Shown here piece by piece: positions 1 through 8,479 of a stretch of DNA of 64,000 nucleotides (its first letter is position 1; each line of letters begins with the position of its first letter). The notes below the pieces were generated by a model. The model was not told where the DNA came from, ran no database searches, and saw only the letters and a program-made list of their open reading frames with translations. Source of the DNA: an uncultured bacterium (lineage in GTDB: Bacteria; Bacteroidota; Bacteroidia; Bacteroidales; Bacteroidaceae); contig CAJMSQ010000005.1 of assembly GCA_905216095.1 (NCBI GenBank), positions 1 through 64,000 on the forward strand, given 5' to 3'. Position numbers and translations under genes: made by a program.

Positions 1-1875
1 GCCAACTACGACACCGATGTGTTCCAGCCCATCATCCGCAAGATTGGTGAACTGTCGGGCTTCGAGTACGGTCGCGACGAGCAGGTGGACATCGCCATGC
101 GCGTCATTGCCGACCACTTGCGCGCCATCTCCTTCTCCATAGCCGACGGACAGTTGCCGTCGAACGCGAAAGCCGGCTACGTCATCCGGCGCATACTTCG
201 CCGTGCCGTCCGTTACGCTTACACGTTCCTGGGCCAGCGCGAGGCTTTCATGTACAAACTGCTTCCGACGCTTGTCGCCGAGATGGGCGGCGCCTATCCC
301 GAGCTTGCGGCACAGCAACAGCTCATCGCCCGTGTCATGCAGGAGGAGGAAGAGTCCTTCCTGCGTACCCTGGCTACCGGCATCTCCATGCTTGAGGGCG
401 TGATTACCGAGACCAAGCAGGCGGGCCGTACGGTCGTGGACGGCGGAAAGGCTTTCACGCTGTTCGACACCTACGGATTCCCGCTCGACCTTACGCAGCT
501 CATCTGTTCGGAACAGGGCCTGACGGTGGACGAGGCCGTGTTTGCCGCCGAGATGCAGAAGCAGAAGGACCGCGCCCGCAATGCCGCTGCCGTCGAGACC
601 GACGACTGGGTGGTGCTGGCCGAGGGTGAGACCGAGTTCAAGGGCTGGGACTTTACCGAACATACCTGCCGCATCCTGCGCTACCGCCGCGTGCAGCAGA
701 AGAAACAGACTTACTACGAACTGGTGCTCGACACTACGCCCTTCTATGCCGAGATGGGCGGACAGGTCGGCGACAAAGGCGTGCTCTGCAACGAGGCCGA
801 GACCGTCGAGATATTCGATACGAAGCGCGAAAACAATCTTCCGATACACCTCACCAAGAAATTGCCGCAGCAGCCCGAGGCCGAATTCATGGCTTGCGTG
901 GATGTGGAAGCGCGTCGTGCCTGTGAGGCCAACCATACGGCCACTCACTTGCTCGACCAGGCCTTGCGCGAGGTGCTGGGTACGCATGTCGAGCAGAAAG
1001 GTTCGCTGGTGACGCCCGACTATCTGCGTTTCGACTTCTCTCACTTCCAGAAAGTGACGCCCGAAGAACTGCGTGAGGTGACGCGCATAGTCAATGCGCG
1101 CATCCGCGAGGACATTCCCTTGCAGGACCACCGCGATGTACCGCTCGACGAGGCCAAGAAACTTGGCGCCATTGCCCTTTTCGGCGAGAAATACGGCGAC
1201 CGCGTGCGCGTTGTGCAGTTCGGCGGCAGCGTTGAGTTCTGTGGCGGTTGCCATGCCCGCAGTACGGGCCGCATCGGCCTTATCCGCATTGTGAGCGAAA
1301 GCAGTGTGGCCGCCGGCGTGCGCCGCATCGAGGCCATCACGGGCCGTGCCGCCGAAGAGAGCATGTATGCACAGGAGGACATGCTCGAGGGCATACGTTC
1401 CTTCTTTGCGGGAGCGAAAGACCTGACGGCCGTCATACGCAAGACCATTGAGGAGAGCGACGGACTGAAGAAGCAGGTGGAGAGTTTTATCAAGGAGCGT
1501 GTCGCTGCCATGCGCGAGAAACTCGTGGCCGGCGCAAAGGAAACCGACGGCATCCGCTTTATCAAGACCGTCATCCCCACGAACATCACTCCCGACGCCG
1601 TGAAAGACCTTGCTTTCCAGATTTCGGGAACACTTCCCGAGAACACGCTTTGTGTTATCGGCTCGAGTCACGAGGGCAAGCCCCTGCTCACGGTGATGAT
1701 CAGTAAGAACTTGATTGAAAGTCGCGGTCTTCATGCCGGCAACATGGTGCGTGAGGCCGCCCGTCTTATCAAGGGCGGCGGCGGCGGTGCACCCCACTTC
1801 GCCACGGCCGGCGGCAAGGATGTGGCAGGTCTCGAAGCCGCTGTGAACAAAGTGGTCGAAATAGCAGGCATCTGA
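1..1875 (+). CDS. alaS: Alanine--tRNA ligase, 5'-truncated by the window edge
   Basis: AlaRS charges tRNA-Ala with alanine in the cytoplasm and edits mischarged Ser/Gly. The frame is open from base 1, so roughly the first 250 residues (most of the aminoacylation core) lie outside the window. What remains shows the end of the catalytic/tRNA-recognition region, the editing-domain zinc motif HTATHLLDQ with the downstream [13 protein letters not shown], and the C-terminal DHHA1 segment with [15 protein letters not shown]. The C-terminus is complete for the family. A GC-rich hairpin follows the stop. Confidence 0.97.
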   Translation, partial: ANYDTDVFQPIIRKIGELSGFEYGRDEQVDIAMRVIADHLRAISFSIADGQLPSNAKAGYVIRRILRRAVRYAYTFLGQREAFMYKLLPTLVAEMGGAYPELAAQQQLIARVMQEEEESFLRTLATGISMLEGVITETKQAGRTVVDGGKAFTLFDTYGFPLDLTQLICSEQGLTVDEAVFAAEMQKQKDRARNAAAVETDDWVVLAEGETEFKGWDFTEHTCRILRYRRVQQKKQTYYELVLDTTPFYAEMGGQVGDKGVLCNEAETVEIFDTKRENNLPIHLTKKLPQQPEAEFMACVDVEARRACEANHTATHLLDQALREVLGTHVEQKGSLVTPDYLRFDFSHFQKVTPEELREVTRIVNARIREDIPLQDHRDVPLDEAKKLGAIALFGEKYGDRVRVVQFGGSVEFCGGCHARSTGRIGLIRIVSESSVAAGVRRIEAITGRAAEESMYAQEDMLEGIRSFFAGAKDLTAVIRKTIEESDGLKKQVESFIKERVAAMREKLVAGAKETDGIRFIKTVIPTNITPDAVKDLAFQISGTLPENTLCVIGSSHEGKPLLTVMISKNLIESRGLHAGNMVREAARLIKGGGGGAPHFATAGGKDVAGLEAAVNKVVEIAGI

Positions 1876-1903
1876 TATGTAGACATATATTCCTATGGAT
1901 AAG

Positions 1904-1941
1904 GTGCGGGGGAGCGTCCGGTTGGCGGAACTTCCCCGCAC
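1904..1941 (+). terminator. Probable terminator after alaS
   Basis: Outer stem GTGCGGGG (1904-1911) pairs with CCCCGCAC (1934-1941). An inner TCCG/CGGA stem lies in the loop. The U-run after it is weak, so efficiency is uncertain. Confidence 0.55.
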
Positions 1942-2072
1942 TTCGTTTATCCCTTATACCGTTTCCTTGTTTCCATCCGTGCGCTGCGTGGGACGATGTG
2001 CGGGATGGAAGGAATGATTAATCCGGATTTTTATTACATATCAGCTCACTATGTGTACGATGAAACCTTTTC

Positions 2073-2105
2073 TTGAGGTTATATCCGTTTGTTTTTGTAT
2101 TTTTG
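2073..2105 (+). promoter_or_regulatory. Promoter for the Abi_2 gene
   Basis: The -7 box TATTTTTG at 2098-2105 matches TAnnTTTG exactly. A TTG at 2073-2075 is 22 bp upstream, slightly long. The -7 box lies downstream of the first in-frame ATG (2089), which argues for the ATG at 2125 as the true start. Confidence 0.6.
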
Positions 2106-2124
2106 TAATAAGATTGGATATACT

Positions 2125-2994
2125 ATGAAGCAAGCCCTTGATATTGATGAGCAGATTCAGATGTTGAGAAGCCATGGAATGCTTTTTGACGATGAAGAAA
2201 AAGCAAAAGAAATTCTGCTTGATGTCGGATTCTACCGTTTTGGCTTTTATTCTTTCCCTTTTGAGAGGTCTTATCCGTCTTTGACGAACAGAACACACTT
2301 GTTGAAACCCGGAACATCTTTCAAGTCGGTTTTTGATTTATATGAGTTTGATACCCGTTTGCGGCGTATTCTGTTGAATGCGCTGGACCGTGTCGAGGTC
2401 AATGTGCGGACCAAGATAACGTACATCGTTTCCAATCACTATAAGGCATCGCCTACTTGGTTTGCAGACAAGAACATAATGATGGCAGCCTATGTTGAAG
2501 ATTTCAATAAAAAGGTTTATAGTATCATTTCCGAGAATGATGTGATTAAGCGACACCATGACTCTCATATTAACGATAGATATGCGCCGGCATGGAAGAC
2601 CATCGAGTTTATGACACTCGGCAATATTTGTCGTTTATATGCTTCTATTAAAGATGTCAATGTAAAGAAACGTGTGGCAGAAGAGTATGGGTGTTCTTTG
2701 AAGGTGTTTGCCAATTATCTCGAAACCATTCGTATTATACGTAACAAGTGTGCACATGGGAATTGTGTGTATAGTATTTCCATTGTAAAAGGCATTCACT
2801 CCAAACCGGCCGGGGTGGATGACGAATGTCGGCATAATATTTGTGGAGCGTTATCGGTAATCCGTTATCTTTTAGGTCGCATTTCAGAAAACAGAAAAAG
2901 GGAACTGGAGAATGAGATAAGACAACTTATGAATGATTCCAGGGACTCCAAGACCGATGACATAATAAAAAAATGCACAAAAATCGTATTATAA
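2125..2994 (+). CDS. Abi_2 family (AbiD/AbiF-like) abortive-infection protein with HEPN-type motif
   Basis: The protein is about 289 aa and matches the Abi_2 family of phage abortive-infection proteins. It has an N-terminal DVGFYRFGFYSFPF block, a LYEFDTRLRRILLNALDRVE block, and IRNKCAHGN, in which R206 and H211 form the RX4H signature of HEPN ribonucleases. The start at 2125 is chosen because the promoter box ends at 2105. The gene is visibly AT-richer than its neighbours (Asn, Ile and Lys codons ending in A/T), which suggests horizontal acquisition. It stands alone with no obvious antitoxin. Family knowledge suggests phage-triggered RNA cleavage and growth arrest; that role is inferred here. 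Confidence 0.85.
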   Translation: MKQALDIDEQIQMLRSHGMLFDDEEKAKEILLDVGFYRFGFYSFPFERSYPSLTNRTHLLKPGTSFKSVFDLYEFDTRLRRILLNALDRVEVNVRTKITYIVSNHYKASPTWFADKNIMMAAYVEDFNKKVYSIISENDVIKRHHDSHINDRYAPAWKTIEFMTLGNICRLYASIKDVNVKKRVAEEYGCSLKVFANYLETIRIIRNKCAHGNCVYSISIVKGIHSKPAGVDDECRHNICGALSVIRYLLGRISENRKRELENEIRQLMNDSRDSKTDDIIKKCTKIVL

Positions 2995-2995
2995 T

Positions 2996-3026
2996 TTGGG
3001 TAAGCGCATAAATATTGGTACTTTTG
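2996..3026 (+). promoter_or_regulatory. Consensus promoter for candidate small RNA
   Basis: TTG at 2996-2998, a 20-bp spacer and TACTTTTG at 3019-3026 give a perfect Bacteroidota promoter. It starts two bases after the Abi gene stop codon. Confidence 0.75.
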
Positions 3027-3031
3027 CACTT

Positions 3032-3122
3032 ACCAAAGTGCCCGTACAGGCTTTAGTCGCTGTATCTGCACTATAAAAGGGTTTAATAAAGGAGTTCCGG
3101 CGCGTATGGAACTCCTTTTTTA
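3032..3122 (+). ncRNA. Candidate structured small RNA of about 90 nt downstream of the Abi gene
   Basis: A consensus promoter fires just upstream and an intrinsic terminator closes the unit, with no convincing ORF between. The 5' part folds into two nested helices: AGTGC (3037-3041) with GCACT (3068-3072), and TACAG (3045-3049) with CTGTA (3060-3064). They are separated by a 3x3 internal loop and capped by a 10-nt loop. A single-stranded linker leads to the terminator hairpin. I do not recognise the family. It could instead be a cis leader that is terminated ahead of the next gene, but that gene has its own -7 box further down. Confidence 0.55.
3089..3122 (+). terminator. Intrinsic terminator of the candidate small RNA
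   Basis: AAGGAGTTCC (3089-3098) pairs perfectly with GGAACTCCTT (3108-3117), followed by a T-run. Confidence 0.85.
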
Positions 3123-3187
3123 TTGTATAATCCGGTTGCTTGTTCGTCTGTGCCTTTGTTGCTTTTCGTCAATAACCGTGAAATGTG

Positions 3188-3195
3188 TATCTTTG
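3188..3195 (+). promoter_or_regulatory. -7 box for the DUF6056-like membrane protein
   Basis: TATCTTTG matches TAnnTTTG exactly, about 85 bp before the start codon. No good TTG at the expected spacing. Confidence 0.5.
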
Positions 3196-3279
3196 TCGCG
3201 GGACAATCCGCCGTTCATGGCTTGTGCGCGGTTTTGTCGCCTGTTGTCTGTCGGCTTGTGCCCGGCAAGGAAATGAAAA

Positions 3280-4542
3280 ATGCAAATCCGGATGAAACGA
3301 AAAGGAATATTGCGATGTGCGGCCGCGGCCCTGTTGTTCGCCGCAGCCATCGGCGCGCTCACGGCCATAGCGCCGTGGGTCGGAGATGATATAGAATATC
3401 AGTATATGTGCGTGAGCTATTCGCCCGACACCGGCGACGTGCCCGTTATGTCGGCGGCCGATGTCTTTGTGTCGCAGGCCAACCATTATTTCGGCACGAA
3501 CGGGCGTATGGTGCCCCATGTCCTCGTGCAGTTCTTCTGTGCCTTGTGGGGACAACCGGCTTTTATCGTCTGCAATGCCGCGGTCTATGTGCTGTTTGTT
3601 TTCATGTTGCTTGCTGTGTCTCGTCGGGAAAGTTTGTCACGCTGTCGGGTAACGGCATTTTTCGCTACGGCCGCATTGACCATGATTGGTTTTTCCACAT
3701 TCTATACGCCGGCTTTTCAAATCGGTTATGTGTGGATGTTCACCGTGACGCTGGCCTTTCTTTGGATTTTCTTCCGTCCTCGCCGTCATGGCGGTGCGGT
3801 GTGGTGGGCTTTGCCCGTCGGACTGCTGGCCGGATGGGGACAGGAAGCCATTGCCATAGGTGTGGCCGGTGCGCTCTGCCTGTTTGCCGTCTTCAGGCGT
3901 GACAGGATGACGCCGCAACGCTGCCTGCTCCTGGCGGGCTACCTGACAGGAGTGTTGCTGATATGCCTGTCGCCCGCTACCCGTGGGCGGGCCGCCGCTA
4001 CCGACGTTCCGCTTGCGGTGTCGATGGCTTTGCTGTTCCGTTATATGCGCATCACTTATTTCCTGCTGGCTTTTGCCGGCGGTCTGCTGCTGTTCCGCCG
4101 TGCCGCATTGAGGGACATGTTCAAGCGGAATGCCTTCTACTGGAACGCATGGGGCATCACGTTGCTCTTCAACCTTGTCATCGGCATCGTTCCCCAGGCC
4201 CGCCAGCTTTTCGGCCTTGAGTTGTTGTCCGTTGTCCTGTTGTTGCGGCTCTGGACGCAATATCCCGTTACGCCGCGTCTGCGTTGGGTGCTCCTGACCT
4301 TGGTTATCGTGTGCGGGACGGTGGAGTACGCCCGGCGTCTCTCCATGCAGCTGGACATGCGTGCCACTTATGACAACATCATCGCCGATTGCCGCCGCGT
4401 TCCCGACGGGGGAGTGGTGTACAGCCGCTTTGCGCGTGGCAACGAACTATGGCCCGGCGGTGCTTTTGCCCTGACCATCGAAAAGCACGTGCGCATCCGC
4501 ATGGGCAAGCACGTGCACATTGTTCCCGCTCCCGGGGAATGA
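3280..4542 (+). CDS. Polytopic inner-membrane protein, DUF6056-like
   Basis: A 420-aa protein with about ten hydrophobic segments spread along its length and a short cytoplasmic start. After the first membrane segment comes an extracytoplasmic loop with APWVGDDIEYQY and later YFGTNGRMVPH. This acidic-pair plus NGR arrangement is typical of DUF6056-type, GT-C-like membrane proteins often linked to surface-glycan biosynthesis. The ATG at 3280 is used; an in-frame ATG at 3292 (MKRKGIL) is an equally plausible start. It is a single gene, convergent with thiL. Any glycosyltransferase role is inference from architecture only. Confidence 0.6.
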   Translation: MQIRMKRKGILRCAAAALLFAAAIGALTAIAPWVGDDIEYQYMCVSYSPDTGDVPVMSAADVFVSQANHYFGTNGRMVPHVLVQFFCALWGQPAFIVCNAAVYVLFVFMLLAVSRRESLSRCRVTAFFATAALTMIGFSTFYTPAFQIGYVWMFTVTLAFLWIFFRPRRHGGAVWWALPVGLLAGWGQEAIAIGVAGALCLFAVFRRDRMTPQRCLLLAGYLTGVLLICLSPATRGRAAATDVPLAVSMALLFRYMRITYFLLAFAGGLLLFRRAALRDMFKRNAFYWNAWGITLLFNLVIGIVPQARQLFGLELLSVVLLLRLWTQYPVTPRLRWVLLTLVIVCGTVEYARRLSMQLDMRATYDNIIADCRRVPDGGVVYSRFARGNELWPGGAFALTIEKHVRIRMGKHVHIVPAPGE

Positions 4543-4580
4543 GGCCCCTTTCGGCCCGGGAAAAGCCCACACCCGGGATG

Positions 4581-4623
4581 AAAAAAGAAAAACAGCCGTT
4601 CTACCCGTCGGTAGATCGGCTGT
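4581..4623 (-). terminator. Terminator of the thiL operon
   Basis: Stem ACAGCCG (4592-4598)/CGGCTGT (4617-4623) with an inner CTACC/GGTAG helix. On the minus strand it is followed by TTTTCTTTTTT, a good U-rich tail. Confidence 0.75.
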
Positions 4624-4660
4624 CCTGTCTATATATAATATGGTGTAAGGTTTCCTTTCC

Positions 4661-5698
4661 CTATTGTGCCAGTGGATTCCAGCCTTGTGCCTTCAGTTCG
4701 AACTCCTGTCCGTCGCGTGCGATGAGCGCGCAGCCCAATTCAGGTTTCGTGATGTGTCCGATTACCTTTACGTCTTCAATTTCCTGCACGCGCTCATGTT
4801 CGGTCAGCGGTACGGTGAAGAGCAGTTCATAGTCTTCTCCGCCGTTCAGTGCGCAGGTAGTGACGTTCATGTTGAACTCTTCGGCCGCGACAGCCGTCTG
4901 GTAGTCCAGCGGTATGCGCTCCTCGTAGATGCGGCATCCCGTGTTCGACCGCCGGCAGATGTGCATCAGTTCCGACGACAGCCCGTCGCTGATGTCTATC
5001 ATGGACGTAGGCCGTATTCCTTGCTTGCGGAGCGCTTCGACGATGTCGCGGCGCGCTTCGGGCTTGAGGAAACGTTCGAGCAGGTATTCGTGTCCGCTGA
5101 AGTCAGGCTGTGCCGCTTCGATGTCGTCGCGCGGGCGCGATTCGAAGACAGCCTTTTCGCGTTCCATCAGCTGCAGTCCCATATACGCGGCCCCCAGGTT
5201 ACCGCTCACACATATCAGGTCCGTGTCGTGTGCGCCGTCGCGTCCGGTCTCGCCGTCGGGTCCGGCCTCTCCGATGCAGGTGATGCTGATGGCCAGCCCC
5301 GTCACCGACGATGTCGTGTCGCCGCCCACGATGTCCACCCCGTGCCGTTCGCACGCCAGACGCAGTCCCGCATAGAACTCCTCCATGTCCTCCACCGAGA
5401 AGCGGTGGCTCAGCGCGATGCTGACCACGAGTTGGCGCGGCGTTCCGTTCATGGCGTAGATGTCCGACAGGTTTACCATCGCCGCCTTGTAGCCTAAGTG
5501 CTTCAGCGGGGTATATACGAGGTCGAAGTGTATGCCTTCCATCAGCATGTCGGTGGTGACGAGCACCCGGCTGTCGGGATAGGACAGCACGGCGCAGTCA
5601 TCGCCGATGCCTTTCACGGTCGAAGCGTTGGCGGGCTTGATGTCACGGGTGAGCCGGTCTATCAGGCCGAATTCTCCCAGGGTCGAAATTTCTGTCAT
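4661..5698 (-). CDS. thiL: Thiamine-monophosphate kinase
   Basis: ThiL phosphorylates thiamine monophosphate to the active cofactor thiamine diphosphate, using ATP. The 345-aa length is usual. Signatures in order are KGIGDDCAVL (GDD at 32-34), TTDMLMEGIHF, NLSDIYAMNG (76-85), GGDTTSS near 121, and the C-terminal ISDGLSSEL and GGEDYELLF motifs of the PurM/ThiL ATP-binding fold. It lies 18 bp downstream of a small outer-membrane protein gene and is probably co-transcribed. A terminator hairpin follows its stop codon. No TPP riboswitch is visible upstream. Confidence 0.95.
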   Translation of the reverse strand: MTEISTLGEFGLIDRLTRDIKPANASTVKGIGDDCAVLSYPDSRVLVTTDMLMEGIHFDLVYTPLKHLGYKAAMVNLSDIYAMNGTPRQLVVSIALSHRFSVEDMEEFYAGLRLACERHGVDIVGGDTTSSVTGLAISITCIGEAGPDGETGRDGAHDTDLICVSGNLGAAYMGLQLMEREKAVFESRPRDDIEAAQPDFSGHEYLLERFLKPEARRDIVEALRKQGIRPTSMIDISDGLSSELMHICRRSNTGCRIYEERIPLDYQTAVAAEEFNMNVTTCALNGGEDYELLFTVPLTEHERVQEIEDVKVIGHITKPELGCALIARDGQEFELKAQGWNPLAQ

Positions 5699-5716
5699 GT
5701 CCAGCCTCCCTCCGCG

Positions 5717-6193
5717 TCAAAAGTAGAAACCGAGGCCTATGCGCAGGCCGACCGTGCTGTTGCCGCTGAAATCGTGCAGGCTCATCTTGTAGTAGGCGGC
5801 CGGCTCTATGGTAATGTATTTGTTGAGGTAGAAAGCGTAGCCGATTTCTACGGGTATCATCAGGTCATTGTTGTTTTTCGTGAAATGGTTGAACTCCGCG
5901 CCGGCACCGAGAAAGACTCCGCACTGGTCGAAATAGTAACGCGCGCCCGCACCCACCTTTACGTCGTCCATGCCTTTGGTGTGCTCATAGCCGACATTGG
6001 CCTTCAGCATCAGGCAGTCGCTCACGAAGTAGCCTGTCTCGGCATTCAGCCCGAGGCGGAACTCTTCGTTCGAACTGTAGGACAGGTTCAGTCCCGACAC
6101 GGATGCGCCTATGTATTTCGTTCCTTTTTCAAATTGCGCGTGGGCCGTGAGTGCGATGATGCACAACAGCAGCAAGGTGTTAAGTCTCTTCAT
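5717..6193 (-). CDS. Small outer-membrane beta-barrel protein
   Basis: About 158 aa starting MKRLNTLLLLCIIALTAHAQ, a clear signal peptide, then alternating aromatic/polar strands. It ends in a GLRIGLGFYF segment with the terminal aromatic residue typical of OM beta-barrels. The ATG at 6193 is preferred over an upstream in-frame codon because it begins the signal peptide. An eight-stranded OmpA/OmpW-like barrel is likely; the ligand is unknown. It is the first gene before thiL (18-bp gap), and no functional link is evident. Confidence 0.75.
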   Translation of the reverse strand: MKRLNTLLLLCIIALTAHAQFEKGTKYIGASVSGLNLSYSSNEEFRLGLNAETGYFVSDCLMLKANVGYEHTKGMDDVKVGAGARYYFDQCGVFLGAGAEFNHFTKNNNDLMIPVEIGYAFYLNKYITIEPAAYYKMSLHDFSGNSTVGLRIGLGFYF

Positions 6194-6252
6194 GAAATAT
6201 GTTTTTAGAGTTTCAAAAAATCGTTTTCGTCCGTTCCGCGTGTACATAGGTG

Positions 6253-6272
6253 CAAAACTACATTCAAATATA
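6253..6272 (-). promoter_or_regulatory. Tandem -7 boxes upstream of the OM protein/thiL operon
   Basis: On the minus strand, TATATTTG (6272-6265) and TAGTTTTG (6260-6253) both match TAnnTTTG. No clear -33 TTG for either. Confidence 0.45.
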
Positions 6273-6310
6273 GGATATATTTCGCTTACGACGCCTATTG
6301 TGCGAATGGT

Positions 6311-7426
6311 TTAACGTTTGTTTTCAAATGCCGTCCCGCCGTCGGCGGCCTCGATGACGGCTTCCATGTGTGCCGCCCCCGGGGTCAGCCGCAACGCCCC
6401 GTCGTCCGGAAGCACGTTCCGCAGGCGGTAGAAGCCTTGTGCGCCTTCCGGCAGCAGATGCCTGAGGCACAGGGCCACGCGCCCCATGGTGTTGCGCACG
6501 TTTACCTCTATGCACGGGTGCAGGGCCGTCGTCCCGTCGTCGCGCCATACCGTCATCATGTCCACGCCGACGGGCCCGCGGTAACCGCCCGCCATGCCGG
6601 CCAGGTGCCGCCGGAGGCTGTCGCGCACGCGGTCCAGCGTGGGGATGATTTCCTCGCCGACGGCCGCGCGCAGCGTGCTTTCGTCCGCCACGATGTTCCC
6701 GCTGTATGCGCAGCCCTCCGAGGTGAGGAACAGCGAGAGGCCGTCATCGCGCACCCCTTCGTCGGTTACGGTGAACTCCACGGCCAGGTCGGCGCGTTTG
6801 CGGTAATAAGGTTCGGCCTCTATGCCGCCCTGTGCCTGCAGGATGCGGGCCACGCGGCGGCGGATGTTCGGTCCGGCGGCAGTGTCAGCCCGGAAAACGC
6901 CGCGTCCGCTGCCGGACCACGGCGCCTTGAGCACACCCGCGCCCAACCGGCCCACGGTCTGCCACGTCTCCGCCTCGCTTGCGCACCAGTACGATGCGCC
7001 CACGGTCCCGGGCACGTCGTGTCGCACGGCCTTCAGCAGGTTTACGGCCGTCCGGCGCGAGGACAGCGCGCGCAGTTCCGCCAGTTGTGCGTCCGAAGGC
7101 AGCAACCGTTCGGGCGCGCCCAGCCTTCGCAGCCCGTGCGCCAGACAAGCGTCCCAGCCCCACGGTTCTATGCGTCCGATTTCCGCCCAGAAACCGGACG
7201 TCAAGCCTTTGCGCCGTATGAACCGGACGCCCCGTCGCGCGGGAATCTCGGGCAGCATGGCGCAGCCCTCGTCCGCCAGCACCGCGTCGCCGTCTGCCGC
7301 CCACCATGCCGGGAGTACGGACAAGTCCGCGCCCAGCAGGCGTGCGGCCCGCGTGGGAGTGTAGTACGGCGAGCCGGATGCGAGCGCCTCGTCGTGCGAC
7401 GGATTGAAAATGTGCAGGGTTGTCAT
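6311..7426 (-). CDS. ATP-grasp superfamily protein of unknown substrate
   Basis: 371 aa. The central VLKAPWSGSGRGVF (about 165-178) looks like the ATP-grasp lysine and glycine-rich loop. The later CIEVNVRNTMGR carries the Glu/Asn metal ligands and Arg expected at the end of the fold. The N-terminus (HIFNPSHDEALASG) resembles pre-ATP-grasp domains of Bacteroidota proteins usually called hypothetical. Its start overlaps the stop of the upstream patatin gene by four bases (ATGA), so the two are translationally coupled. It probably forms an acyl-phosphate and ligates an unknown amine or other nucleophile; the substrate cannot be read from sequence. Confidence 0.65.
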   Translation of the reverse strand: MTTLHIFNPSHDEALASGSPYYTPTRAARLLGADLSVLPAWWAADGDAVLADEGCAMLPEIPARRGVRFIRRKGLTSGFWAEIGRIEPWGWDACLAHGLRRLGAPERLLPSDAQLAELRALSSRRTAVNLLKAVRHDVPGTVGASYWCASEAETWQTVGRLGAGVLKAPWSGSGRGVFRADTAAGPNIRRRVARILQAQGGIEAEPYYRKRADLAVEFTVTDEGVRDDGLSLFLTSEGCAYSGNIVADESTLRAAVGEEIIPTLDRVRDSLRRHLAGMAGGYRGPVGVDMMTVWRDDGTTALHPCIEVNVRNTMGRVALCLRHLLPEGAQGFYRLRNVLPDDGALRLTPGAAHMEAVIEAADGGTAFENKR

Positions 7427-8346
7427 TTCGTGGCGGTGGGGTGGGACGGGCCGTCTCCGGCGTGCAGGGGCGTGTCCGCCTCCTTGTCAAAAAAGCCGTC
7501 GGCTCCGGCGCGCTCAAACGCCTCGGCGGCGCAGGCATATCCCTCTTCGTAGAGTGCGGTAAGCTTTGCCGTGTCATGTTCGAACAGGCCGACCTCGAGC
7601 GGCCGTCGGGGGCGTATGGCCAGGATGCGGCCCTCGTCCTCGAGCCGTTCGGTCAGCTCAAGCTGCCTGTCGTAGACGGCGTGACGGCGACTGAGCGCGA
7701 GCCGCAGGCGCGGGTAGTTGCGGTAGACGAACCGGGGAGTCTTGAAGTCCCGCTGTCCGGAGCGGTAACCGCGGTTGCGGGTCAGCACCACCACATTGCG
7801 GGGATGGCCGGTCGCCATTGCCCGCTCAATGGGGATGGAGTCCACGATGCCGCCGTCCAGCATGGGTTCGCCGTCCACCGTCGTGACGGGACAGACAAAC
7901 GGAAGGCTGCACGAAGCCTTTGTCACCTCGAGCAACCGTTTGCGGTCGGCGGTCTCGGTCAGATAACAAGCCTTTCCCGTGCGGCAGCTTGTCGTGACCA
8001 TTTCGAAGGTCATGGGATTGGCGAAACACGCATCGTAGTCGAAGGGCAGCATTTCATTGGGCAATTTGTCATAAAGCAGGTCCAGGTCGATGATGCTCCC
8101 CTGGGTCAGGAGATACCTGATGCCGATGTAGCGGTGTTTCTCGAAGAGGTCGATGTTGCTCAGCTTGGCCCGTCCGCGCTGGCGGCTCATGTAGGAAAGC
8201 CCGTTGCCCACTCCCGCCGACACGCCGACGCAGTAACCGAACGTGATGCCGTTGTCCAACATATAGTCGAGCACGCCCGTGGTGAAAACCCCGCGCATCC
8301 CGCCGCCTTCAAGTACCAGCCCGATTTTTGAGTCCATGTTCGTCAT
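7423..8346 (-). CDS. Patatin-like phospholipase family protein (YjjU type)
   Basis: About 308 aa with patatin features near the N-terminus: oxyanion loop LEGGGMRGVFTTGVL, nucleophile elbow GVSAG, and catalytic Asp in LDGGIVDSIPI. Patatins are Ser-Asp dyad lipid acyl hydrolases. No signal peptide is present after the chosen start at 8346 (MTNMDSKIG); 8337 is an alternative. Upstream in-frame codons overlap the promoter and are rejected. The TATCTTTG box at 8375-8368 lies just upstream. The gene is coupled by ATGA overlap to the ATP-grasp gene, which suggests a joint role in modifying a lipid or acyl group (inference). Confidence 0.85.
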   Translation of the reverse strand: MTNMDSKIGLVLEGGGMRGVFTTGVLDYMLDNGITFGYCVGVSAGVGNGLSYMSRQRGRAKLSNIDLFEKHRYIGIRYLLTQGSIIDLDLLYDKLPNEMLPFDYDACFANPMTFEMVTTSCRTGKACYLTETADRKRLLEVTKASCSLPFVCPVTTVDGEPMLDGGIVDSIPIERAMATGHPRNVVVLTRNRGYRSGQRDFKTPRFVYRNYPRLRLALSRRHAVYDRQLELTERLEDEGRILAIRPRRPLEVGLFEHDTAKLTALYEEGYACAAEAFERAGADGFFDKEADTPLHAGDGPSHPTATK

Positions 8347-8367
8347 GCTTCTTCCGGAAAATTTCTG

Positions 8368-8375
8368 CAAAGATA
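8368..8375 (-). promoter_or_regulatory. -7 box for patatin/ATP-grasp operon
   Basis: TATCTTTG on the minus strand, about 22-30 bp from the patatin start. Its region overlaps the divergent promoter at 8399. Confidence 0.6.
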
Positions 8376-8398
8376 GCGGTTTCCCGAAAGAAAAAAAG

Positions 8399-8406
8399 TA
8401 CATTTG
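8399..8406 (+). promoter_or_regulatory. -7 box for the DUF2059 gene
   Basis: TACATTTG matches TAnnTTTG. The leader to the start codon would be about 65 nt. Confidence 0.55.
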
Positions 8407-8479
8407 TGCCATTATTAACATACGTGCGCGCGTGGAAGCCGCTTGCCGGCCTGTCTGCGCGGGACACGTGCAAACGGAT

